Shown: piece by piece, positions 1 to 8,074 of the stretch
How the letters are laid out: every line of letters begins with the position of its first letter
Position numbering within the stretch: position 1 is the stretch's first letter
From: Lachnospiraceae bacterium
Lineage (GTDB): Bacteria > Bacillota > Clostridia > Lachnospirales > Lachnospiraceae
Length of the DNA: 64,000 nucleotides
Direction of reading: 5' to 3'
Assembly: GCA_910574195.1 (NCBI GenBank)
Contig: CAJTBF010000006.1
Coordinates: forward strand, 1-64,000
Program-made: the position numbers and the translations under genes
Notes under the pieces: generated by a model
What the model was told of the DNA's origin: nothing
The model's input: only the letters and a program-made list of their open reading frames with translations
The model's database searches: none

Positions 1-88
1 CCCTTGAAGACGACGAGGTAGATAGGGCGGAGGTGGAAGTGTGGCAACACATGGAGCTGACCGTTACTAATCGGTCGAGGGCATAACC
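1..88 (+). rRNA. 23S rRNA, 3' end (partial)
   Basis: The first 88 bases match the conserved 3' end of bacterial 23S rRNA: the AGACGACGAGGT segment, the GGAAGTGTGGCAACACATGGAGCTGACC helix region and the final ACTAATCGGTCGAGG arm. The rest of the gene lies before the window. The exact 3' end (about base 88) is set by comparison with the usual AACC terminus. What follows is tRNA-Asn; no 5S rRNA is seen between them. Confidence 0.95.
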
Positions 89-165
89 AGAGAAGGGGAC
101 AGGAGAGAGACGGATAAAAGTAATTTCTTTGTATGCAGTTTTGAGGGTACACAAATATTATATAA

Positions 166-237
166 TCCTCGATAGCTCAATGGTAGAGCACGCGGCTGTT
201 AACCGCGGGGTTGTTGGTTCGAGCCCAACTCGGGGAG
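166..237 (+). tRNA. tRNA-Asn (GTT)
   Basis: A full cloverleaf can be folded: acceptor TCCTCGA pairs with TCGGGGA, the T arm carries GGTTCGAGCC, and the anticodon loop CTGTTAA gives anticodon GTT. CCA is not encoded. It sits about 77 bases after the 23S rRNA and is likely co-transcribed with the rRNA operon. Confidence 0.95.
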
Positions 238-247
238 CTTAAAAAAG

Positions 248-280
248 CCCGTAAACGTTAGTGTTTGCGGGTTCTTTTTG
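248..280 (+). terminator. rRNA operon terminator
   Basis: Arms CCCGTAAAC and GTTTGCGGG flank a short loop and are followed by a T-rich run. It lies 10 bases after tRNA-Asn, so it ends the rRNA-tRNA transcript. It also faces the 3' end of the minus-strand gene at 296. Confidence 0.85.
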
Positions 281-295
281 TTTAAAAATTCGGCT

Positions 296-673
296 TCAGA
301 AGAGGCGCCATAGCTTGTGGCTTTTTTTGACGGGAGAAAGCAGTAATTGATTTGTAATTACTGCAGCCACCGCAGCCCCATCGCCTAAGATTAATGTGGG
401 CATGGCGATCCCTAACAAATATTTCCACTTTTTCAATGGTTCCGAGCAAGTGCAGTATGGAGAAAAACTACTCCAAATGATTCCAAAATCAATCGAATGA
501 AAATGTTTTTTTGCAAAAAGTCCCCAAGTGATTCCATGTATTAACTCGTGCAGAATGGTCAGGCATAGGATAAGTAAAAACGCTGCTACGGCAAGTCCCA
601 AAGAAATCCCCTCTAAATTGAATCCATTCAGATTATGGTAAATCCAAAAGGTGAATGCCATAAATGGCAACAT
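296..673 (-). CDS. DUF3267-like membrane protein with HELIH motif
   Basis: A short protein (125 residues from the first ATG) with a hydrophobic N-terminal half, a metalloprotease-like HELIHG motif at residues 42-47 inside a membrane segment, and a second hydrophobic segment near residue 85. This arrangement is that of the DUF3267 family, putative membrane zinc peptidases of unknown substrate. Members are usually nearer 170-190 residues, so this copy is short. The ATG at 673 has no ribosome binding site; a GGAGGA at 722-727 lies six bases before an in-frame ATT at 713-715, so the true start may be that rare codon, adding 14 residues. It is convergent with the rRNA operon. Function is inference from the motif; it could also be a decaying gene. 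Confidence 0.6.
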   Translation of the reverse strand: MLPFMAFTFWIYHNLNGFNLEGISLGLAVAAFLLILCLTILHELIHGITWGLFAKKHFHSIDFGIIWSSFSPYCTCSEPLKKWKYLLGIAMPTLILGDGAAVAAVITNQLLLSPVKKSHKLWRLF

Positions 674-778
674 ACTTAAAGGGCCTAAATAATTCGCTTG
701 TTTAATATTGAGAATCTTAATTCCTCCGAATCGAATTTATTATGAAAAGTTAAGAAATGATAATCTTAATTTCCTGTA

Positions 779-1681
779 TTAATTGGGCATCCGTTCTTTT
801 TGTATCTCAAAACCAGAAGAAATAGCTCCGGTTGGGCAGACTGATTTGCAGGCACCACAGCGGATACATTCTGGACAGTTTAAATTTTTTGTAACTCCCA
901 CGCCCATAGGACAGGAACGTTCACAATTTTTGCAATCAATACATTTGCCTTTATCCAGATACATTTGAAAAAAACTATATTTATAAAAAAAAGAGTAAAA
1001 TGCCCCCAGGGGGCAGAGGTAACGGCAGAACGGACGTGAAATCAATATGGATGCGATGATAATGATTGCCAGTACCAGGAACTTCCAGTACGTCAGCAAA
1101 CCCGTTAGTGTTTGCAAAACAGGATCTGCAATCATCAGAGGAACACTGCCGCCCAGTGTCCCGACAGGACATAGATATTTGCAGAAATAAGGAGATACCA
1201 TTCCCGTTTGTGTTATAGAAAAGAACGGAAGCAGAATTACCAGGGCCAATAAAACAATATATTTGAGATACCGGGCCGGCTGATCAATCTTCTTTGGGAT
1301 GGTAAATTTGCGAACCGGAATTCGATATAACAAATCCTGCACCAGTCCAAACGGGCATAAAAAGCCGCAGACGATACGTCCCAGAACGATACCGAACAAC
1401 ATGAGAAGTCCCAGAACGTAAAAAGGAAAATGAGGTTTCATGCCTCCAACGGCTGTCTGCAGAGAACCGATCGGGCAGGCGCCCAACGCACCGGGGCAGG
1501 AATAGCAATTCAGGACAGGAACACAGATCGCTTTTGTGCTGCCGGTAAAAATTTTTCCTTTTTGAAATCCGATCACATAACCATTTAGTAGAACAGCGGA
1601 TACGGTTTGTACAATCCGCTGGAAGGAAATCTGTTTTTTGTGAAAGTATTTTGTTACCCGATTCCGATGCATTCCAGACAT
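779..1681 (-). CDS. Membrane 4Fe-4S polyferredoxin (NapH/CcoG-like)
   Basis: An integral membrane iron-sulfur protein of 300 residues. Visible are an N-terminal CYSCPGALGACP motif, then several membrane helices carrying repeated CxxxCPxG motifs (CGFLCPFG, CKYLCPVG, CRYLCPLG), and a cytoplasmic C-terminal ferredoxin-like part with CIDCKNCERSCP and CIRCGACKSVCP, enough for two [4Fe-4S] clusters. The family (COG0348) passes electrons between cytoplasmic donors and extracytoplasmic or quinone partners. It is the last gene of an operon: its ATG overlaps the end of the CXXC small protein gene by 28 bases, and that gene overlaps the tlpA-like gene. This suggests it feeds electrons to the TlpA-like lipoprotein outside the membrane. 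The partner assignment is inference. Confidence 0.85.
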   Translation of the reverse strand: MSGMHRNRVTKYFHKKQISFQRIVQTVSAVLLNGYVIGFQKGKIFTGSTKAICVPVLNCYSCPGALGACPIGSLQTAVGGMKPHFPFYVLGLLMLFGIVLGRIVCGFLCPFGLVQDLLYRIPVRKFTIPKKIDQPARYLKYIVLLALVILLPFFSITQTGMVSPYFCKYLCPVGTLGGSVPLMIADPVLQTLTGLLTYWKFLVLAIIIIASILISRPFCRYLCPLGAFYSFFYKYSFFQMYLDKGKCIDCKNCERSCPMGVGVTKNLNCPECIRCGACKSVCPTGAISSGFEIQKERMPN

Positions 1682-1800
1682 ATTTTCACCGCCTTTTGTA
1701 GGACTTCAAAATGTTCCTGCTTTAATAATCCTATGATGACAAATAGAATCGCTGCTGCCAACAGGCCAAACTTTATCCTTGTGATTGTCTTAGTGTTCAA
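1654..1800 (-). CDS. CD1871A-type small CXXC protein
   Basis: A 48-residue gene, too short for most ORF cut-offs. It starts with TTG at 1800, eight bases after a perfect AGGAGGA site, and overlaps the end of the tlpA-like gene by 11 bases and the start of the polyferredoxin gene by 28 bases, so the three are translationally coupled. The protein has one hydrophobic segment (about residues 11-28, GLLAAAILFVIIGLL) and ends in KICLECIGIG, with the CXXC five residues from the C terminus. This is the pattern of the clostridial CD1871A family of CXXC-motif proteins. It is probably a membrane-anchored thiol carrier between the polyferredoxin and the TlpA-like lipoprotein; the role is inferred from context, the gene call itself is strong. 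Confidence 0.85.
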   Translation of the reverse strand: MNTKTITRIKFGLLAAAILFVIIGLLKQEHFEVLQKAVKICLECIGIG

Positions 1801-2410
1801 GGATGATCTCCTCCTTTTTGTCGGCCTTCAAAGCAGCATTCACTGCGGCCAGAAATGTTTCGGACAAATTCTTCTGAGTGCCAATGATGGCATCCCCCCG
1901 AAGATTCCCCTGGCTGTCTACTAAAATGGTGGTAGGTGTGTATTGAATCTGCTGGATGAGATCTTCGAAATCTCCATCCCCAGAGAGCAGAGTGATACCT
2001 TCGTAACCTGCCTCATTTAATACACTCTTTGTAGTTTCTTTGTCCCATGTTCCGTCGAGACAGACGGTGATCATCTGGACATGGTCCGGCAAAGCTTTGG
2101 AAAAAGCCGCAAGATCCGGCATTTCTTTTATACAAGGTCCGCACATCAAGGCCCAGAAGTTGATGATTGTCAGATCTTTAGCCGCGAGATCATCCTGCGT
2201 AAATGTGCCGTCGTCCAAAGTCGTGGCGGAAAAGGACTTTAAACTGCCCAGTTGACTGGCCGTACCGGCTGAGGGTTCCGCCTCATTTTCGGTTTGAACA
2301 GGCTGTTCCGGGGAATTTGTGGGATCGGCTTCTTTGGAGCAGCCGATCGTCAGCATACTAATAATGAGTATGAAACTAAAAAGTGATATAAAAAATTTTT
2401 GTTTTTTCAT
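1790..2410 (-). CDS. TlpA-like thiol-disulfide lipoprotein
   Basis: A 206-residue exported lipoprotein. Residues 1-24 form a lipoprotein signal with lipobox ending LTIGC, followed by a Pro/Glu-rich linker and a thioredoxin-fold domain with WALMCGPCIKEMP, i.e. a CGPC active site, as in TlpA/ResA/AhpC-TSA relatives. It would be anchored outside the membrane and reduce or oxidise protein thiols. RBS GAGAGGA lies just upstream of the ATG. It is the first gene of the operon with the CXXC small protein and the membrane polyferredoxin; no CcdA/DsbD reductant is present, so the polyferredoxin is the likely electron source. The substrate is unknown. Confidence 0.9.
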   Translation of the reverse strand: MKKQKFFISLFSFILIISMLTIGCSKEADPTNSPEQPVQTENEAEPSAGTASQLGSLKSFSATTLDDGTFTQDDLAAKDLTIINFWALMCGPCIKEMPDLAAFSKALPDHVQMITVCLDGTWDKETTKSVLNEAGYEGITLLSGDGDFEDLIQQIQYTPTTILVDSQGNLRGDAIIGTQKNLSETFLAAVNAALKADKKEEIILEH

Positions 2411-2594
2411 CCTGTTTTTCCTCTCTTTTTAAATTTTGATATATTTTATTGAACAGCGATATCTGTCCGCATGTCCAGAGGGGGATCCTTTTTATCCGTG
2501 GGTTCATTATATAGTAATTTCTCATTGCCGTCAAACATTCCGGTCTTTTAACTGCGGTAATTTAATAGGCCGAATTCGTTATATTTCGCTGATT

Positions 2595-2620
2595 TGACAG
2601 TAAAATGTAATTTATTGTCA
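2595..2620. promoter_or_regulatory. Inverted repeat in divergent intergenic region
   Basis: The 420-base gap between the tlpA-like gene (minus) and the response regulator (plus) holds no convincing gene. It contains TGACAGTAAA-ATGTAA-TTTATTGTCA (2595-2620, 9 of 10 paired), a looser dyad at 2638-2664, and two CATATG palindromes at about 2771-2791. These are candidate operators for the divergent promoters, possibly sites of the neighbouring response regulator. Function is inferred from symmetry only. Confidence 0.4.
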
Positions 2621-2830
2621 TCTGCCAGGTGTGAATGGTAACACGGTAGATGTTGCCGTTACCATACATATCGGAAAGGTTGCCAGCGGCAGGCTTTTGG
2701 AGTATTATTTTGGAAGGAGCTATGGAGAACACAGGGATGAAATACTTCTGCTTATCTGTGAGGAAACGTACATATGTCGAGAGATACATATGTGGAAAGT
2801 GTACATGGACAGATGCCGAAAGGAGAGAAA

Positions 2831-3517
2831 ATGATCATTCAGATTGTAGAAGACGATCATGCATTACGTGAGGGAATTGTTTTGGCTTTTCAGGAACCCG
2901 GAACGATACTGATACAAAGCGCAAGTTTGAAAGCGGCCAGAGAGGCGTTTGAAAAGACACAGCCGGAATTGATTATATTGGATATTAATCTTCCGGACGG
3001 AAGCGGATATGATTATCTGAGATGGGTAAAGGGACGGGCACAGGTGCCGGTACTGGTTCTGACCGCGAATGATATGGAGACGGACGAGGTGACGGGACTT
3101 ATGCTGGGGGCGGATGATTATGTGACGAAACCATTTCGCCTTGCGGTTCTTCGGGCCAGAGTGATTGCACTTTTGAGGAGAGGACGCCCTTTTGGGCTTT
3201 ATGAGGAAGATGAGTTTCGTTTTGACTTTGAAAGGCTTTGTTTTACACGGAAAGGGAAAGAGATTGTGCTGAGCGTTAATGAACAGAGACTTTTAAAGTG
3301 CCTGGTGGAAGGGAGGGGAAGCGTTTTGACAAGAGAGAGATTGATTGACTATTTATGGAACGGCGATGGGGAATTCGTGGATGAAAATGCATTGTCGGTT
3401 ACGGTGAATCGCCTGCGAAGCAAACTGGAAGAGAAAAAGGACGGTATTTCTTATATTCAGACGGTATATGGACAAGGCTATACATGGAGGCGAAAGGAAA
3501 GGATAGAAGTACTCTGA
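2831..3517 (+). CDS. OmpR-family response regulator (module 1)
   Basis: A 228-residue two-component regulator. The receiver domain has the acidic pocket EDD at 7-9, phospho-acceptor Asp51 in LIILDINLPDG, and the conserved Lys in VTKPF near residue 101; the C-terminal winged helix (about 130-225) ends in YIQTVYGQGYTW, typical of OmpR/PhoB DNA binding. I chose the ATG at 2831 because AAAGGAGAG sits just before it; longer in-frame starts lack a site. It heads a module of regulator, kinase, ABC ATPase and FtsX-type permease, the layout used by Gram-positive bacteria to sense and expel antimicrobial peptides. The 3' end of the gene is itself the first unit of a 45-bp tandem repeat. Confidence 0.93.
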   Translation: MIIQIVEDDHALREGIVLAFQEPGTILIQSASLKAAREAFEKTQPELIILDINLPDGSGYDYLRWVKGRAQVPVLVLTANDMETDEVTGLMLGADDYVTKPFRLAVLRARVIALLRRGRPFGLYEEDEFRFDFERLCFTRKGKEIVLSVNEQRLLKCLVEGRGSVLTRERLIDYLWNGDGEFVDENALSVTVNRLRSKLEEKKDGISYIQTVYGQGYTWRRKERIEVL

Positions 3518-3711
3518 AAGGCTGGATTCTGCCGGAGAAACGCACGATAGAAAGTACTCTGAGAGGCTGAATTCTGCCGGAGAAACGCAGGATAGAAAGT
3601 ACTCTGAAAGGCTGGATTTTGCCGGAGAAACGCAGGATAGAAAATACTCTGAAAGACTGGATTTTGTCGGAGGAACACGGTATAGAAGCGCACTGTGAAG
3701 AGCGGATTTGT
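3502..3711. repeat. 45-bp tandem repeat, about 4.7 units
   Basis: Units start at 3502 (44 bp), 3546, 3591, 3636 and 3681 (partial, more diverged). The core is GATAGAAAGTACTCTGA followed by a GGCTGGATTCTGCCGGAGAAACGCA-type half. The first unit covers the last codons and TGA stop of the response regulator, so the array seems to be a repeated copy of that 3' end. Each unit contains the near-palindrome TTCTGCCGGAGAA. It fills the 216-bp gap to the kinase. On the minus strand the array is open in frame as a 15-residue repeat, but there is no start signal for it. Confidence 0.9.
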
Positions 3712-3733
3712 ATGTAATAGAAGGGGAGAGGAC

Positions 3734-4636
3734 ATGTTTGGGAAAAAAATGGAGGGACGACTGGAACAGATGCTGGATGACGCCATTGCAGGGAGATTCC
3801 GGGAATCCGATTATGATGAGAGCGTTCTCTCAAGAGTGGAATGCAAGTGGAAACAATTTCTGGGCAGTTCCGTGCTGTCAAGGGAAGCGCTGGAAAAGGA
3901 AAAAAAGAATATGCAGGAGTTGGTGTCCGATATTTCCCATCAGACAAAGACACCGATTGCCAATCTCCGCCTGTATACGGATCTCCTGAAAGAATGCATG
4001 GCAGTCGAGGCAGAGTTCGGACAGGAAAAGGCAGGAGAAGATGTGATACAGGAGAAGGGGAAAAAACTGTATTTGTTGGAAAAAGTGGAACAACAGACAG
4101 AAAAACTGGAGTTTTTGATTCAGTCTCTTACGAAGCTTTCCCGTCTGGAAAGTCATGTGGTGGAGTTAAAGCCCAGGCGGCAGAATCTGTCGCCGCTTCT
4201 CCATGATTCTATCGCTGATCTGCGTCCGCGGGCGCAGAAAAAAGAGATTGAGTTCCGGAATACCTACACAGGGGACGGCACGGCCTGTTTTGATATGAAG
4301 TGGACAAAAGAAGCGCTGGAAAATATATTGGATAATGCGGTGAAATATTCTCCCTGTAAAAGCCGGATAAAAATTTCTGTGATAGAATATGAGATGTATG
4401 CGGCCGTTTCTGTAAAAGATTCCGGAATCGGGATCAAAGAGGAAGATACGGCAAAGATCTTTGGACGGTTTTATCGCGCGGAAGAAGTAGGGCAGGAAGA
4501 AGGGATAGGAATCGGGCTGTATCTGGCGAGAGAAATTCTGAAAAGAGAAAACGGGTATATAAAAGTAAAATCGAAACCGGGACAAGGCGCGGAATTTCTT
4601 CTTTATCTTCCGACGCAATCCTTTCAGAACCGTTAG
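3734..4636 (+). CDS. Soluble sensor histidine kinase (module 1)
   Basis: A 300-residue histidine kinase with no membrane segment. After a short helical N terminus, the HisKA motif SDISHQTKTP places the phospho-acceptor at His69; the ATPase part shows the N box NILDNAVKYSP, G1 DSGIGI and G2 GIGIGLYLAR. The ATG at 3734 follows GGGGAGAGG; an upstream in-frame ATG lies in the repeat and has no site. Lacking its own sensor domain, it probably receives its signal from a partner, most simply the FtsX-type permease encoded two genes downstream, as known for BceS-type kinases in principle (those, however, keep two membrane helices). The kinase at 42835 is a paralogue with the same layout. Confidence 0.92.
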   Translation: MFGKKMEGRLEQMLDDAIAGRFRESDYDESVLSRVECKWKQFLGSSVLSREALEKEKKNMQELVSDISHQTKTPIANLRLYTDLLKECMAVEAEFGQEKAGEDVIQEKGKKLYLLEKVEQQTEKLEFLIQSLTKLSRLESHVVELKPRRQNLSPLLHDSIADLRPRAQKKEIEFRNTYTGDGTACFDMKWTKEALENILDNAVKYSPCKSRIKISVIEYEMYAAVSVKDSGIGIKEEDTAKIFGRFYRAEEVGQEEGIGIGLYLAREILKRENGYIKVKSKPGQGAEFLLYLPTQSFQNR

Positions 4637-4714
4637 ATTTGGGAAAGAATGTGGTAAGGGAATGTCGTTATAATGGAGAATGAAAAAATAATCCAAAGCC
4701 ACAGGAGGAAATCT

Positions 4715-5413
4715 ATGAAAGTATTGCGAACAACAGGTCTGAAAAAGTATTATGGAAGCGGAGAACAGGAGGTCCGGGCGCTGGACGATATAAATCTGGA
4801 GGTGGAACGGGGAGAATTTCTGGCGATTGTGGGAACCAGCGGAAGCGGGAAGTCCACATTACTTCATATGCTGGGAGGTCTGGACCGTCCCACATCGGGA
4901 AAAGTATTTGTGGACGATAAGGACATTTTTTCTTTGAAAGAGGATGCGCTCTGCATTTTTCGAAGGCGGAAGATCGGGTTTGTGTTTCAAAGCTTTAATC
5001 TGGTGCCGGTGCTGAATGTATATGAGAATATCGTACTTCCCATTGAACTGGATGGAAATACAGCGGACCGCAGATATGTGGACCAGGTGGTTGCCGTACT
5101 GGGATTGAAGGAAAAACTGTTAAATCTTCCCAGTCAGCTTTCCGGAGGACAGCAGCAAAGGGTTGCCATCGCAAGGGCTCTGGCGGCAAAACCGGCGATC
5201 CTTCTGGCGGACGAACCGACGGGAAATCTGGATTCCAGGACAAGTCAGGATGTGCTGGGGCTTCTGAAAGTGACAGGGGAACAGTTTGGACAGACAATTG
5301 TGATGATTACACACAATGAGGAAATCGCACAGATGGCAGATCGGATTGTCCGCATTGAGGACGGGAAAATACGCGGGAAAAAATGTGGGAAGGGCGGTGA
5401 GGAGGATGCGTAA
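4715..5413 (+). CDS. ABC transporter ATPase, MacB/LolD type (module 1)
   Basis: A 232-residue ATP-binding subunit. It has Walker [10 protein letters not shown], the Q loop in [10 protein letters not shown], signature [15 protein letters not shown], Walker [13 protein letters not shown] and a switch His in MITHN. This is the subfamily that pairs with FtsX-like permeases (antimicrobial peptide export/resistance, lipoprotein release). The ATG at 4715 follows ACAGGAGGAA; the longer in-frame ATG at 4673 has no site. Its stop overlaps the permease start by eight bases, so the two are coupled. Confidence 0.95.
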   Translation: MKVLRTTGLKKYYGSGEQEVRALDDINLEVERGEFLAIVGTSGSGKSTLLHMLGGLDRPTSGKVFVDDKDIFSLKEDALCIFRRRKIGFVFQSFNLVPVLNVYENIVLPIELDGNTADRRYVDQVVAVLGLKEKLLNLPSQLSGGQQQRVAIARALAAKPAILLADEPTGNLDSRTSQDVLGLLKVTGEQFGQTIVMITHNEEIAQMADRIVRIEDGKIRGKKCGKGGEEDA

Positions 5414-7982
5414 AGTAAAGAACCAACGTGTGCTTCGAAAGATCGCCGATAAAACAAGAAAAGCAGGGAAGGAAAGAAATATAGCTGCCATACTTGCTAT
5501 TGTAATGACGACGGTTCTTTTCACCACCGTGTTTACAGTAGGCGGAAGTATGATTGAGAAGCAGCAGAAGGCCACCATGCGCCAGGTGGGCGGAAGCGCG
5601 CATGCAGGGTACAAATATCTGACGCAGGAGGAATACGACATTGTAAAGAACGATAAGAAATTAAAAGAAGTCTCTTACCGGATTGTTGTGGGGGACGCCC
5701 GGAATAAAGAGTTGAACAAACTGCAGACAGAAGTGAGTTATTATGAAGACCTGGATGCAAAGTTCAGTTTCTGCTATCCGGAAGAGGGGCATATGCCGGA
5801 AAAAGAAGACGAAATTGTGGTCAGTGATCTGGTGTTGGATGCGCTGGGAATTCCCTGCGAGATAGGAGTGAAGGTACCGCTGGTTCTGAATGTGGGTGGA
5901 AAGACCTATGAGAAAACCTTTACTTTATGCGGCTATTTTCAGGGAGACCGGGTCGCCCAGTCCCAGGTGGCGGCAGTGTCAAAGGAATATGCGGCGGAGG
6001 TGGCGCCCACGCCGACAACTACGGCAATGGGAAAAAGTCTGGATGTTTCGGAATATGCGGGGCGAATCATGGCGGATTTTAATTTTGCCAGCAGTTTCCG
6101 GCTGGAGGAACAGGCAGCGGAGCTTGCGAAGCGCTGTGGATTTCCGGAGGAAGTGGATACGGGGATCAACTGGGCTTATATGGGCGAGATGGATCTGGAA
6201 ACTGTTTTGCTGATCGGAAGTCTTCTGCTTGTAATTTTAGTGTCCGGTTATTTGATTATTTATAATATTTTTTATATCAATGTGTATCATGATATTCGGT
6301 ACTACGGACTTTTGAAAACGGTGGGAACCACCGGGCGGCAGCTTCGAAAAATCGTGCGCCGTCAGGCATATATGTTGTCTTTGTACGGGATCCCTTTGGG
6401 ACTTTTGCTTGGGATAGCAGTTGGGAAAGTTCTGCTTCCACTGATCATGAATGAATTGACATTTACAGGTACGACCGATACGGAAGTGGTGTTGAACGGA
6501 GGCATTTTTGCGGGAGCGGCGCTCTTTTCCTTTCTGACGGTACTTTTGGGCAGTATCAGACCCTGCAGGATGGCGTCCAGAGTGTCTCCGGTGGAGGCAG
6601 TCCGGTATACGGAGGGACAGGGTGAAAAGTCGGGAAAGAGAAAGACCAAGAAGAGCAGACGTGTACATCCGGGAGAAATGGCATTGCAAAATATCAGGAG
6701 AAACCGGAAAAAGGTGGTAATCGTCGTGAGTTCTCTTTCTCTTGCGCTGGTGCTTCTCAATAGTATTTATAGTTTTGTGCGGGGATTTGATATGGATAAG
6801 TTTGTATCCAATATGGTCGTCAGCGATTTTTCGGTTGCGGATGCCACATTGGATAATCTGTCCGTGACGTTTGATTCGATTGTGACGGATGGAGTTACGG
6901 AAGAATTCCTGCAAGATCTAAAGGAACAGAAAGGTGTGGAGGAGATCGGGAATATCTATATGAAAGAACTGTTTCCTACGTTTACAGACGAAGCATACAC
7001 GCGTTTGGAGGAACAGATTTTTGAAAATGAAGAAACACGGACAACTCTGGAATATCTGGCGGGAGAAGAGGGGATAGAATGGATCGAAGATTTACGGGAA
7101 GAAAGATATATTGACGGAAAAGTCTATGGAATCGGGGAAGCGGTAATGGAGAAACTGGAAAATCCGGAAGGAACGCTTGACTGGGAGAAATTCTCCAGTG
7201 GAAATTATGTAATTGCCAGTCGGTTTCGTACAGTTGAGGAAGAGGGCGTTGATTTTTTTCTTCCGGGAGAAAGGGTAACCGTGACCAACGAAGCGGGGGA
7301 AACCCGGGAATATGAAGTGCTGGCAGTAGCAGATATGCCTTATTCCTGCGGCCTGCATCATTTTGGGATGTTTGACTGTAATTATATATTACCGGAAGAA
7401 GAATACCTTCATTTTATGGGGGAACAGAATCCGATGCGGACGATATTTAACGTAGAATCGTCATATGAGGAGAAGATGGAGAAATGGATATCCGATTATT
7501 GTGAAAATGTGAATCCGGATCTTACTTTTCAGTCCAAAGCGTCCATTGTGGAAGAATTTGACAGTCATAAAAAGATGTACGCTATGGCAGGCGGATTATT
7601 GGCTTTGATTCTTGCAATGATTGGAATTTTGAACTTTGTGAATACAATGGTCACTTCCGTCTTATCAAGAAAGCAGGAGTTTGCCATGATGGAGGCAGTG
7701 GGAATGACAGGAAAACAACTCCGGCAGATGCTGTGTTTTGAAGGAGGATATTATGCGGTATTTACCGGTGTCTGTGCTATTTTGCTGAGTGTCTTTTTTA
7801 ACATGACCGTAGTGCGCATGGTGGGAGAAGGTCTCTTTTTCTTTACCTGGCGCTTTACCATTCTGCCGGTGTTGGCATGTATTCCGGTTCTGTTGCTCCT
7901 TGTGGTAGTTGTGCCAGTGATTTGCCATAAGAAGCTGAGTAAAGAGAGCGTGGTGGAACGGATTCGACTGGCAGAGGTTTGA
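5406..7982 (+). CDS. FtsX-family ABC permease (module 1)
   Basis: An 858-residue permease with two FtsX-like halves: a first helix at about residues 26-45, a large extracytoplasmic domain (about 50-260), three helices to about residue 400, a linker, another helix, a second extracytoplasmic domain (about 490-720) and three final helices. This matches MacB/BceB/YvcS-type exporters of Gram-positive bacteria. The start at 5406 overlaps the ATPase stop and follows GGTGAGGAGG. Together with the ATPase it probably removes or shields a membrane-targeting compound such as a bacteriocin, and may pass the signal to the soluble kinase. The substrate cannot be read from the sequence. Confidence 0.92.
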   Translation: MRKVKNQRVLRKIADKTRKAGKERNIAAILAIVMTTVLFTTVFTVGGSMIEKQQKATMRQVGGSAHAGYKYLTQEEYDIVKNDKKLKEVSYRIVVGDARNKELNKLQTEVSYYEDLDAKFSFCYPEEGHMPEKEDEIVVSDLVLDALGIPCEIGVKVPLVLNVGGKTYEKTFTLCGYFQGDRVAQSQVAAVSKEYAAEVAPTPTTTAMGKSLDVSEYAGRIMADFNFASSFRLEEQAAELAKRCGFPEEVDTGINWAYMGEMDLETVLLIGSLLLVILVSGYLIIYNIFYINVYHDIRYYGLLKTVGTTGRQLRKIVRRQAYMLSLYGIPLGLLLGIAVGKVLLPLIMNELTFTGTTDTEVVLNGGIFAGAALFSFLTVLLGSIRPCRMASRVSPVEAVRYTEGQGEKSGKRKTKKSRRVHPGEMALQNIRRNRKKVVIVVSSLSLALVLLNSIYSFVRGFDMDKFVSNMVVSDFSVADATLDNLSVTFDSIVTDGVTEEFLQDLKEQKGVEEIGNIYMKELFPTFTDEAYTRLEEQIFENEETRTTLEYLAGEEGIEWIEDLREERYIDGKVYGIGEAVMEKLENPEGTLDWEKFSSGNYVIASRFRTVEEEGVDFFLPGERVTVTNEAGETREYEVLAVADMPYSCGLHHFGMFDCNYILPEEEYLHFMGEQNPMRTIFNVESSYEEKMEKWISDYCENVNPDLTFQSKASIVEEFDSHKKMYAMAGGLLALILAMIGILNFVNTMVTSVLSRKQEFAMMEAVGMTGKQLRQMLCFEGGYYAVFTGVCAILLSVFFNMTVVRMVGEGLFFFTWRFTILPVLACIPVLLLLVVVVPVICHKKLSKESVVERIRLAEV

Positions 7983-8074
7983 TGGGAGAATACAAAGGTA
8001 GGAAGAAACAGCATGAAAAATGAAAATTTCATTATTATTTGTGCCGCCGGCCTGGCGGCGGAATGGAGAGTAGT

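Noticed and set aside
2562-2871. Short ORFs on both strands before response regulator 1
   Set aside because: No ribosome binding sites and no protein-like pattern; the region reads better as divergent promoters with dyads.
3502-3711. CRISPR array
   Set aside because: Units are directly adjacent without unique spacers, differ by point changes, and no cas gene is present; the same holds for the 39-bp repeat at 17.8 kb.
3478-3953. Open frames on the minus strand with 15-residue repeats (FRQNPAFQSTFYPAFL type)
   Set aside because: They are the complement of the 45-bp tandem repeat plus the kinase 5' end, have no ribosome binding site and overlap a well supported kinase gene.
6237-6914. Minus-strand ORF of 225 codons inside the module 1 permease
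   Set aside because: Shadow of a strongly supported permease gene; residue content (many His, Arg, Gln) is typical of an antisense frame.
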